From Mageeibacillus sp. UBA5770 (GTDB lineage: Bacteria > Bacillota_A > Clostridia > Saccharofermentanales > Saccharofermentanaceae): DNA of 22,950 nt. Positions 16,432-22,950 of this stretch are shown piece by piece. A program made the position numbers and the translations under genes. The notes under the pieces are model-generated. The model had not been told where the DNA came from. It did no database searches and worked only from the letters and a program-made list of their open reading frames with translations. The stretch covers positions 1 to 22,950 of the forward strand of contig DIEQ01000137.1 in assembly GCA_002418705.1 (NCBI GenBank). The letters run 5' to 3'. The first letter of the stretch is position 1. Each line of letters begins with the position of its first letter.

Positions 16432-17601
16432 TTATCCGGTCAGCTGTGAGTATGGGATCGTTCCGAATCCGGCCAGAATAAGAAGTCCGAGAGCTGCAAT
16501 AAGAAGCATGAGAGGCAGTCCAGACAACATATCGGGACGATTGCCGAACAGCAGCTTTCTTTTGACTGCCCTCTGAAAAAGCAGAATTCCGCCGACAAAT
16601 ATCCAGAGGCAGACCAGATACAAGAGCATGCCAAACAGTCCGGATACAAAACCGTGTTCATTCTCATATCCAACAAAACCGAGTGAATACGGCAGGATAA
16701 TCACTACGGTCTGGGCCGGTATGAGCCAGTGATTTTCAAGGATCCGCTGAATTTTATCGCTGCTTTTATCTGCAAAAATGAAAAGGGCAGCTGCAGTTAC
16801 CCCCTGGAGGATGATTGTAATCAGCACCAGCAGGTCAAATTCAAAACCGGCAGGAAATATGTAAACTGACATGAAATATAGGCTCAGGATGACAGGGACG
16901 ATAAAGAGCAGCGAAATGAGCGCTATCTGTAAGTGGTCCCTCTCTTCAATCCTGTCGAGAACCGGCTGACGGCTATATTTTCCGTTACCGTCAAGTACGG
17001 CAAGTACTTGATGTTTACCTGTAATTTGACGGTAGATGAAGATTGTCAGGACAGTCAGAAGCAGAAGCAGGAAAGCAGCTCCGGATGAGTGTGTCAGCAG
17101 AAGGAGCGGCTGTGAACCCTGCAAAATCACCTGTATTCCCAGCAAGGTTCCAAATCCAAGAAGTTCTCGAAAAAACGCGACACTTATCATCATGCCTGAA
17201 AACAATCCTGCATAACGAAGTGAAGATATTACCTTATATTCGACCGGGTGATTGGCCTGGTCTATAAGCAGCGGCAGAAGAATCAGCAGATATGTCGAAC
17301 CTGGAAAAGGCATAGAGGATGTCATGATACCGCTTAAGGGAATAAGAGCATATAACCGGTAAATCAGGGTACCGGCGGCGGCAATGAATAGAACACCCGC
17401 ATAGGGCAGTATCCTGGCGTCTGTTCTTTCTGCCAGAAGAGGCAGAATTAAGTACGCTCCGGCCTGAACCAGCAGTACTGCGGCAATCGCAGCTGCCGCT
17501 GAAAGCAGCGATGCTGAATGGAAAAGAATCAGGCACATATAGGTACCCATGATAAGAAAAGACTGTTTTGATATGCCGATACATTTGACCATAATAATCA
17601 C
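16432..17601 (-). CDS. RnfE-RnfA-like fused membrane protein
   Basis: No single-gene homologue comes to mind at this length, 389 residues. Residues 1-195 align by eye with RnfE: an ILPYAGVLFIAAAGTLIYRL helix, the LLILLPLLI helix, and SVAFFRELLGFGTLLG (140-155), matching the RnfE segment that reads I/VRE-LG-GT-FG. Residues 220-389 align with RnfA, most clearly GILLFQRAVKRKL and the terminal PDMLSGLPLMLLIAALGLLILAGF region. I count about 11-12 hydrophobic helices, the sum expected of two six-helix proteins. The cysteines of canonical RnfA and RnfE are absent; only Cys7, Cys23 and Cys331 occur. It starts at a GTG overlapping the RnfG stop. I am confident about the RnfE half, less about the RnfA half. 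Confidence 0.65.
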   Translation of the reverse strand: MIIMVKCIGISKQSFLIMGTYMCLILFHSASLLSAAAAIAAVLLVQAGAYLILPLLAERTDARILPYAGVLFIAAAGTLIYRLYALIPLSGIMTSSMPFPGSTYLLILLPLLIDQANHPVEYKVISSLRYAGLFSGMMISVAFFRELLGFGTLLGIQVILQGSQPLLLLTHSSGAAFLLLLLTVLTIFIYRQITGKHQVLAVLDGNGKYSRQPVLDRIEERDHLQIALISLLFIVPVILSLYFMSVYIFPAGFEFDLLVLITIILQGVTAAALFIFADKSSDKIQRILENHWLIPAQTVVIILPYSLGFVGYENEHGFVSGLFGMLLYLVCLWIFVGGILLFQRAVKRKLLFGNRPDMLSGLPLMLLIAALGLLILAGFGTIPYSQLTG

Positions 17602-18806
17602 AGCCCGCCTTTCAGATATTCTGTCAGGAAAAGGTATGCCTGATTAACCGTACTTACCACGACACGAGAAGACTGCTGAGCACCTGCGGCGTCGTTGATT
17701 TTTGTTTTTATAGATGATACGGGAAAACCGTCAATTGTATCAGAGAGCGTATTACTCTGATCGTTTTTGACAACTCCGTCTTCACTTCCGGAAAAATTGA
17801 TTGAAGTATCTTTAGTCGGATCTGACGATCCGCCTGCAGAGGATGGCGTTGGAGTCGGTAATGGAGTCGGCGTCGCAACCGCTCCATCACCCGGCGTTGC
17901 CTCAGGCGCTGCGGTGGCAGTGCCTGCCGAAATCCCGTTTTTTGAATCTTCAATGCATTTGTTGGCCAGGGTGACAAATGCGTTTACATTCACAGTCACG
18001 GATGGAACTACTTCTGTTGTTCCATCCGACTTTATAGCAATTTTTGCAGGATCCTGAACCTCAATCAGTTTATTCTGCATGGCATATGCCTGCTCAGCCC
18101 AAATTACATTGTTGTCGTCAAGAATATACTCGCCCTCGACAGATGCCAAGGCTCTGTTCTTACCGCCGTCTGTCTGTATCGCGTCCCAGATTACTTCAGT
18201 AATTCGCCCGCTGCTGACAACAATTTCCACAAAGTCCTTATAACCCGCCTGATCTTGTTTCTCCTGCTGTTCATGGTATGTACCATCCTGGAGACCGGCA
18301 ACAGGGGGGGAAACGGTGCTGTTAATGTTTTCATCAGGAAGATCAGACACCAGGGCAACAGGAAGGCGAATACCTTCGAACTGCTTTGTAAATTCAGCTG
18401 CGCGTACAGCCGCATCTTCCTTTCCCAATGACATATCTTCCGGATCATCCAGAACAGCCAAAGATACAAGGTTCTCCCCGTCCGGCGAAAAACTCATTCT
18501 TGCAAGAAGTTCCCCAGTCTCGGTAATATCCATTACGTCAATTACATATCCGAGCAATATTCCTTCAGAATCATATCCGGCAAATGCGCTTTGAACGCCG
18601 ATTCGGGTATCAGAATCGGTTTTCACCGGAATTTTCCTGTAGTTGTCAGCGACAAGAACTATGCCGAGCGTCTTTTGCAGGCCTGCCTGCTTTTCTGACT
18701 CCAGGCGCTGATTCGTAATAAGATTCATAGACAGCAGGACCGCCATGGTAAATGCAAAAAGTATTGCGGAATTCATTATCAGTTTTCTGAACACAGCACG
18801 CGTCAT
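17598..18806 (-). CDS. RnfG-like protein, enlarged, with degenerate FMN-attachment motif
   Basis: RnfG normally is a 190-210-residue single-helix subunit with covalently bound FMN outside the membrane. This one has 402 residues. A membrane helix (about 10-30) is followed by an RnfG-like domain (GILLGYVIDV, ARMSFSPDG, FTKQFEGIRLPV). A second FMN_bind-like domain begins at DGTYHEQ (174) and ends at about 287. A Thr/Pro/Ala-rich linker with PTPLPTPTP (about 292-335) leads to a C-terminal piece, INDAAGAQQSSRVVVSTVNQA. That piece corresponds to the SGATxSS flavinylation site, but the threonine is Gln377. GGAGG precedes the ATG by nine bases, and the start overlaps the rnfD stop. Confidence 0.78.
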   Translation of the reverse strand: MTRAVFRKLIMNSAILFAFTMAVLLSMNLITNQRLESEKQAGLQKTLGIVLVADNYRKIPVKTDSDTRIGVQSAFAGYDSEGILLGYVIDVMDITETGELLARMSFSPDGENLVSLAVLDDPEDMSLGKEDAAVRAAEFTKQFEGIRLPVALVSDLPDENINSTVSPPVAGLQDGTYHEQQEKQDQAGYKDFVEIVVSSGRITEVIWDAIQTDGGKNRALASVEGEYILDDNNVIWAEQAYAMQNKLIEVQDPAKIAIKSDGTTEVVPSVTVNVNAFVTLANKCIEDSKNGISAGTATAAPEATPGDGAVATPTPLPTPTPSSAGGSSDPTKDTSINFSGSEDGVVKNDQSNTLSDTIDGFPVSSIKTKINDAAGAQQSSRVVVSTVNQAYLFLTEYLKGGL

Positions 18807-19813
18807 ATTGGCTTTCCTCCGGTTCCGGAAGCTTCACCGGCTGATTTTTTCCTGTCAGAGAACCAGCTTGGCATACCATATACCCTCGGTCTGATATAAA
18901 GGTCGAGTATGGGGGCAGCCGCATTCATTGCAAGAACAGAAAAACCGACTGCATAGGAAGCGTTGCCGAGATCCCTGATCAAAAGGGTCAGGACAGCCGC
19001 GCCGGCGCCAAAAATCAGACGGCCTGCATGTGTTGTCGGAGTTGTCGAATAATCACCCATTGCAAATACGGCGGCAAACAAAACACCGCCTGTAAAAATC
19101 AGGTAGAACATACCATAAAAAGTCGGATCTGATCCGCCGGTAAACCAGTATCCCAGACAAAGGACAAAAATATACATCAGAGGCGCCTGCAATCTCAGAA
19201 TACCATGCCGGACAAGATAACCGCCGCCAATCAGCACGGCAATGGCACATGTCGTTCCGATCGCTCCGGGATACCTGCCTGATAGAAGCTCAAAAAAGCT
19301 TTCGCTCTGTGTCATAAGGGGCGTTGCGGAACTCACTGCGTCCGCCGGACCGGTCAGAAGCGTCTGGAGCGACAGCCTTGAAACAAGCGGTTGGGAATAT
19401 GCAGCATCAAACGAGGGAAATGCTATGGACAGAAAAGCCCGGGCTGCCAGGGCGGGATTAAACAGGTTGCTTCCCAACCCGCCAAAAAGCTGTTTAACGA
19501 CGATTGAAGCGAAAAGTACACCTGCCAGCAGAATCCAGACCGGAACAGATGGCGGAAGGATCATTGCCAGTATCGCCCCGCTGACCAGTCCGCTGGCTTC
19601 CCAGACATACGCCTGACGGCTGACAAAGCGGATATACAGGTAATCCGATAAGGCATACGCTGCCATCCCGGTAATCATCAGTACGAGGGCTCGCAGGCCA
19701 TAGTAGTATACCGATGCTGCTGCACAGGGCAGAAGTGCGATCAGCACATGCAGATAAATCATTGAAATATTCATATCTTTGCGGATATGCGGAGCGGGAT
19801 ATTTTTTGATCAT
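18803..19813 (-). CDS. rnfD: RnfD-type electron transport complex membrane subunit
   Basis: RnfD is a multi-helix membrane subunit of the Rnf/RSX/Nqr complexes that moves electrons coupled to ion transport. The 336-residue protein has the family block KQLFGGLGSNLFNPALAARAFL (107-128), the FMN-attachment region DAVSSATPL with Thr164 in place (canonical SGAT; here Gly is Ser), and AMGDYSTTPTT, matching the family DYxTxPxT. I count about nine helices. The C-terminal 25 residues are a soluble Lys/Ser/Gly tail. The ATG overlaps the rnfC stop by four bases and GGAGG lies upstream. Of the set it is the subunit closest to canonical. Confidence 0.92.
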   Translation of the reverse strand: MIKKYPAPHIRKDMNISMIYLHVLIALLPCAAASVYYYGLRALVLMITGMAAYALSDYLYIRFVSRQAYVWEASGLVSGAILAMILPPSVPVWILLAGVLFASIVVKQLFGGLGSNLFNPALAARAFLSIAFPSFDAAYSQPLVSRLSLQTLLTGPADAVSSATPLMTQSESFFELLSGRYPGAIGTTCAIAVLIGGGYLVRHGILRLQAPLMYIFVLCLGYWFTGGSDPTFYGMFYLIFTGGVLFAAVFAMGDYSTTPTTHAGRLIFGAGAAVLTLLIRDLGNASYAVGFSVLAMNAAAPILDLYIRPRVYGMPSWFSDRKKSAGEASGTGGKPI

Positions 19814-21153
19814 ACTTTCCCCGCCTCCGTTCGATGATGATGTGCAGCTCGGGCAATCTGCGCAGACAGTTCAATTCCGGCCGGACAGACGTAAGAGCAG
19901 GCACCGCATGAGATGCACTGCTCAATATTTTCCCGGCTAAGAGCGTCATTGTCGGAAACTTCAATCAGGCGCTCGCAGACATTGGGAAGGAGACCTGCCG
20001 GGCATGCTTCAACACACGAACCGCAGTGTATGCACGCAGCCCTGGGAGGATTTTCCCTGCGTATTAGAGTGATTCCCTGTGTGGTTTTGAGTATCGGTGT
20101 ATTCAGGTTTGTAATTGCAACTCCCGTAAGAGCCCCGCCGATCACAATCCGTTTACACGATCCCATTCCGGGCATTCGGTCAAGAAGTTCGGACACCAGT
20201 GTTCCGATTGGTACCTGTATGTTGCGTTCGGCACCGGCATCTCCTGATATTGTGATGATGCGGGAAGTACACGGCAGATTCTTCTCAACTTTTTCCCAGA
20301 ATGCCGCACAGGTCGATACGTTAAATACAACGGCGCCAACGGATTCTTCAGGATGCTGCTCCTGCGTAAGTTCAACCTGATAGATCGCATTTATCAAAAG
20401 CCGTTCATATCCCTGTGGGAATCGTGCTTTAAAAACAAGGAGGGAAAGCTCCCTGTCAGGATAATTCGGCCGGTATCTCTCGAGCGCACCTGTCATGGTG
20501 TCGATCTCCTGCCGCCATGTATCCTGCAGGCAAAATACGATTTTCTGTACCTTGCAGATACAGCCAAGAGCAACAGCTCCCAGTATGACTCTGTCAGCGT
20601 GCTCCCTCATAAGATGAATATCACAGGTAAGGTACGGTTCACTTTGCAGCCCGTTGACATACAGTGTATTAACCCCGGCATTTACCGCCCGGAGACATTT
20701 GGCTGCCGCTGGAAATCCATCGCCGCCCATTCCGATAATACCGGAAAAAAGCAGCAGGCGCCTCAGGTCTTTGGGCGAGAGTTTCTCGGGAAAAGGTCGT
20801 TTCTGCACACTTTCATCGAGTCGGCGCTTCAAGTCGTTCTGTATGCGGACAGCATCACATTTTACGCCGTTCGGAAGCCGAATCGATTCAATTGCCGTAA
20901 CAGTCCCGGAAATGCTGGCATGAAGGGGTGTACTGATGTGGGAAGTAGGCCTTGCGATCATCTGTCCGATCGAAACGGGCGATCCTGCCCTGACAATCGG
21001 AACAGAAGGAGTTCCAATGTTCTGATGCATGGGGATCAGGACTTCTTTCGGATTAAACTGTTCCAAAACACGTTCCTGCGACAAAGCGCGGCCTCTGGAA
21101 AAATCCAGGCCGTCTATTGGCAGAAAGCCTTTTTTGAAAGCTAGCTTTTTCAT
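19810..21153 (-). CDS. rnfC: RnfC-type electron transport complex subunit
   Basis: RnfC is the peripheral subunit that links NADH oxidation to the membrane part of Rnf. The 447-residue protein shows the N-terminal sandwich/barrel region (MHQNIGTPSVP, PLHASISGTV), the flavin-binding glycine loop GMGGDGFPAAAK (141-152) and two intact four-cysteine clusters, Cys374/377/380/384 and Cys413/416/419/423, each of CxxCxxCxxxCP type. In NGLQSEPYLT (167-176) the usual NxxECEP reads LQSEP, so the first acidic residue is lost. I chose the ATG at 21153, with GGGGGAG just upstream. First gene of the operon; a terminator-like hairpin precedes it by only 23 bases. Confidence 0.92.
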   Translation of the reverse strand: MKKLAFKKGFLPIDGLDFSRGRALSQERVLEQFNPKEVLIPMHQNIGTPSVPIVRAGSPVSIGQMIARPTSHISTPLHASISGTVTAIESIRLPNGVKCDAVRIQNDLKRRLDESVQKRPFPEKLSPKDLRRLLLFSGIIGMGGDGFPAAAKCLRAVNAGVNTLYVNGLQSEPYLTCDIHLMREHADRVILGAVALGCICKVQKIVFCLQDTWRQEIDTMTGALERYRPNYPDRELSLLVFKARFPQGYERLLINAIYQVELTQEQHPEESVGAVVFNVSTCAAFWEKVEKNLPCTSRIITISGDAGAERNIQVPIGTLVSELLDRMPGMGSCKRIVIGGALTGVAITNLNTPILKTTQGITLIRRENPPRAACIHCGSCVEACPAGLLPNVCERLIEVSDNDALSRENIEQCISCGACSYVCPAGIELSAQIARAAHHHRTEAGKV

Positions 21154-21176
21154 CTTCTCCCCCGAAAATAATCCGT

Positions 21177-21217
21177 AAACAACAAAATCTGCAGGCAAAG
21201 CCTTACAGATTTTGTTG
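21177..21217 (-). terminator. rpoD terminator or leader hairpin ahead of the Rnf-like operon
   Basis: CAACAAAATCTG (21206-21217 read on the minus strand) pairs perfectly with 21180-21191, and an inner AGGC/GCCT stem with a three-base loop adds four pairs after a small bulge. TTT follows on the minus strand, after an arm rich in T. It lies 36 bases after the rpoD stop and 23 bases before the rnfC start. Confidence 0.7.
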
Positions 21218-21253
21218 GGCTTTAAAATTCATACCCATCCCTTATACGGGAAC

Positions 21254-22321
21254 TTAATCAATATAGTCCTTAAGCTTCTTGCTGCGGCTCGGATGTCTGA
21301 GCTTACGAAGTGCTTTAGCCTCGATCTGGCGGATACGCTCACGGGTTACATTGAACTCGCGTCCAACCTCTTCGAGTGTGCGCTGTCTTCCGTCATCGAG
21401 CCCGAAACGCAGGCGAAGGACTTTCTCTTCCCTGGGTGTCAAACCACTCATGGCTTCGAGCAGCTGTTCCTTGAGAAGCGTATATGCTACCTGATCGGCA
21501 GGCGATAAAGCATCATCATCGGGAATAAAGTCACCGAGATGACTGTCTTCTTCTTCACCGATCGGCTTTTCAAGGGATACGGGCTCTTGTGAAATCTTCT
21601 GGATCTCCCTTACCTTCTCCACCGGCATTCCCATTTCCTTGGCAATTTCTTCAACTTCCGGCTCACGGCCAAGTTCCTGGATCAGGGAGCGCTGGACACG
21701 GACCAGACGGTTGATCGTCTCAACCATATGGACCGGTATACGGATCGTCCTGGCCTGATCAGCAATAGCACGGGTAATAGCCTGGCGAATCCACCAGGTG
21801 GCGTATGTGCTGAACTTGAAGCCCTTTGAATAGTCAAACTTATCAACAGCCTTAATCAGGCCAAGGTTACCTTCCTGAATCAGGTCAAGGAACTGCATGC
21901 CGCGGCCTAAGTAACGCTTGGCAATGGATACAACAAGACGAAGGTTTGCTTCAATCAGCATATCCTTGGCGTCCTGATCACCGACCAGCATACGCTGTGC
22001 AAGATCCTGTTCCTGTTCCGCATTTAAAAGCGGAACTTTACCGATTTCTTTGAGGTACATACGGACCGGGTCATCAAGTCCGATACCTTCGCCAAATCCG
22101 GCATTCAAATCAACTTCCGATAGATTCTCTTCTTCAACGTTAGTCTCAGGCAGAATCTCAATGCTTTTTGCCTCAAGAGAATCAAATATCTTCTCTGCTA
22201 CCTCGGGCTCAACGTCATTGGATTCAATAATGGACATAACATCTTTATAGGTAATGCGGTTGTTATTGCCACGCGCAATACTTTCAATTTCCTGAAGAAT
22301 AGAACGATAGTCATTCGGCAT
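21254..22321 (-). CDS. rpoD: RNA polymerase primary sigma factor RpoD (SigA)
   Basis: This is the housekeeping sigma-70 factor that directs RNA polymerase to -10/-35 promoters. The 355-residue protein, a typical Gram-positive length, has a short region 1.1 with acidic segments, region 1.2 [11 protein letters not shown] (84-94), region 2 with [12 protein letters not shown] and the -10 binding segment [14 protein letters not shown] (173-186), region 3, and region 4 with [16 protein letters not shown] and the -35 reading helix [26 protein letters not shown] lies six bases before the ATG. dnaG, its frequent neighbour in Firmicutes, is not next to it; an unknown membrane-protein gene is. Confidence 0.98.
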   Translation of the reverse strand: MPNDYRSILQEIESIARGNNNRITYKDVMSIIESNDVEPEVAEKIFDSLEAKSIEILPETNVEEENLSEVDLNAGFGEGIGLDDPVRMYLKEIGKVPLLNAEQEQDLAQRMLVGDQDAKDMLIEANLRLVVSIAKRYLGRGMQFLDLIQEGNLGLIKAVDKFDYSKGFKFSTYATWWIRQAITRAIADQARTIRIPVHMVETINRLVRVQRSLIQELGREPEVEEIAKEMGMPVEKVREIQKISQEPVSLEKPIGEEEDSHLGDFIPDDDALSPADQVAYTLLKEQLLEAMSGLTPREEKVLRLRFGLDDGRQRTLEEVGREFNVTRERIRQIEAKALRKLRHPSRSKKLKDYID

Positions 22322-22349
22322 AGAATTCCTCCTCTTAGCCTCTTTGCTG

Positions 22350-22385
22350 AAAAAAACATACAGAGCCCCTATGAAAAGGACTCTG
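22350..22385 (-). terminator. Intrinsic terminator upstream of rpoD
   Basis: On the minus strand CAGAGTCCTT (22376-22385) pairs with its partner at 22361-22370, ten pairs including G-T wobbles, around a five-base loop, followed by TATG and seven T (22350-22356). It lies 35 bases after the stop of the partial gene to the right and 28 bases before the rpoD start. A second small hairpin, ACAGGGT/ACCCTGT (22389-22410), lies just before it. Confidence 0.75.
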
Positions 22386-22420
22386 CCTACAGGGTATTAC
22401 AGGACCCTGTTCCCGGCAGC

Positions 22421-22948
22421 TTATGATGCCTTGATAACACTCTCTGCTGTCAGATCGCCCTGCTTGCTGACATCCAGAGAATAATTCCCGTTTGCGGCAT
22501 AGACAGTCAGTGTGACATCGTCGTAATAGCCGTCAAAGTCGCTCTGCTTAATTCCGTATTCCTTCGCCCGCAGGTCAGCATAATTCTCAAAAGTGAGAAG
22601 CACATCTTCGTTTGTTACCTCATCAATAGTGGTAACCGTAAGATCGCCGTTTTTCTGCCCGAGCAGGGAAAAGCCTACATAATAACCATCTGACTTAGTC
22701 GTATCAACGGAAAATTCACTGAAAACATCTGAAATAGATGTAGCAAGGGCATCTCTGTGCTGCGTTCTGTCACGATATAAGGGATAAGCGATTCCCATAG
22801 TGATCAGGATAACGGCAAGCGTCACTCCCAAAATCAGCCAGAGCGTCTTTCTCGGAGCTTTAATGTCGTCCGGAGAAACTTCGTAGGGACTCTTCTCAAC
22901 CTTAACCTGCTGTGTCGCCTCGGCGCGCTTGACAGCGGCCGGAATTGG
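22421..22948 (-). CDS. Membrane-anchored protein of unknown function, N-terminus outside window
   Basis: The frame is open from the right edge, so only the last 175 or so residues are visible and no start codon can be assigned. The visible part begins with a charged cytoplasmic stretch rich in Lys, Glu and Pro, then one hydrophobic helix (LWLILGVTLAVILITMGIAYPLY), then about 115 residues that should lie outside the membrane: acidic, with repeated Thr/Val strands such as GDLTVTTIDEV and DVTLTVYA. I do not recognise a family. The position upstream of rpoD, with an intervening terminator, gives no clear functional hint. Confidence 0.7.
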   Translation of the reverse strand, partial: PIPAAVKRAEATQQVKVEKSPYEVSPDDIKAPRKTLWLILGVTLAVILITMGIAYPLYRDRTQHRDALATSISDVFSEFSVDTTKSDGYYVGFSLLGQKNGDLTVTTIDEVTNEDVLLTFENYADLRAKEYGIKQSDFDGYYDDVTLTVYAANGNYSLDVSKQGDLTAESVIKAS

Positions 22949-22950
22949 AT

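Noticed and set aside
20353..21144. Open frame of 263 codons opposite rnfC
   Set aside because: Antisense shadow of a clear RnfC gene; composition is unlike a protein and no plausible ribosome site was seen.
1..22950. CRISPR arrays, phage genes, insertion sequences, toxin-antitoxin pairs
   Set aside because: No regular repeats, transposase, integrase or recognisable small paired genes were found on either strand.

Overview
The window looks like chromosomal DNA of an anaerobic, mid-GC Firmicute, most likely a Lachnospiraceae-like Clostridium relative. This is inferred from strong AGGAGG-type ribosome sites, a YesM/YesN-type two-component pair, Ala/Thr-rich lipoprotein linkers, a reverse rubrerythrin, an Rnf-type operon and a Gram-positive-type RpoD. 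No phage, insertion sequence, CRISPR array or rRNA was seen. Both ends cut genes.

Left part (1-2577): the tail of a LacI-family regulator converges on a polyphosphate kinase 2 gene. That gene is divergent from a GPR1/FUN34/YaaH (SatP) acetate transporter, which converges on a GNAT acetyltransferase.

Centre (2692-12552, all minus strand): a carbohydrate sensing and uptake locus. In transcription order it encodes a YesN-type response regulator, a YesM-type sensor kinase, a first sugar-binding lipoprotein, a stem-loop, a second sugar-binding lipoprotein, another stem-loop, an RbsA-type double ATPase, an RbsC-type permease, a URO-D-superfamily enzyme and a RhaM-type sugar mutarotase. The layout suggests that the first binding protein feeds the sensor kinase, the regulator switches on the transporter, and the last two genes process the substrate. 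The sugar is not identifiable; the mutarotase hints at L-rhamnose or a related deoxysugar.

Middle right (12855-16284): a PHP-type histidinol-phosphatase-like gene, an aldo/keto reductase, a reverse rubrerythrin whose promoter is overlapped by a PerR-box-like palindrome, an unknown lipoprotein, and tRNA-Arg(CCT) with an encoded CCA and a clean terminator.

Right part (16432-22950): a divergent Rnf-like operon encoding RnfC, RnfD, an enlarged RnfG-like protein and a 389-residue membrane protein that I read as a fusion of RnfE and RnfA. All three junctions are 4-base stop/start overlaps. No RnfB is encoded nearby. The fusion lacks the cysteines that canonical RnfA and RnfE use for the intramembrane iron-sulfur centre, and RnfG has lost its flavinylation threonine. 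I consider this the most unusual system in the window. It follows rpoD, from which it is separated by a strong terminator-like hairpin with no room for a promoter after it. A partial membrane-protein gene lies upstream of rpoD.
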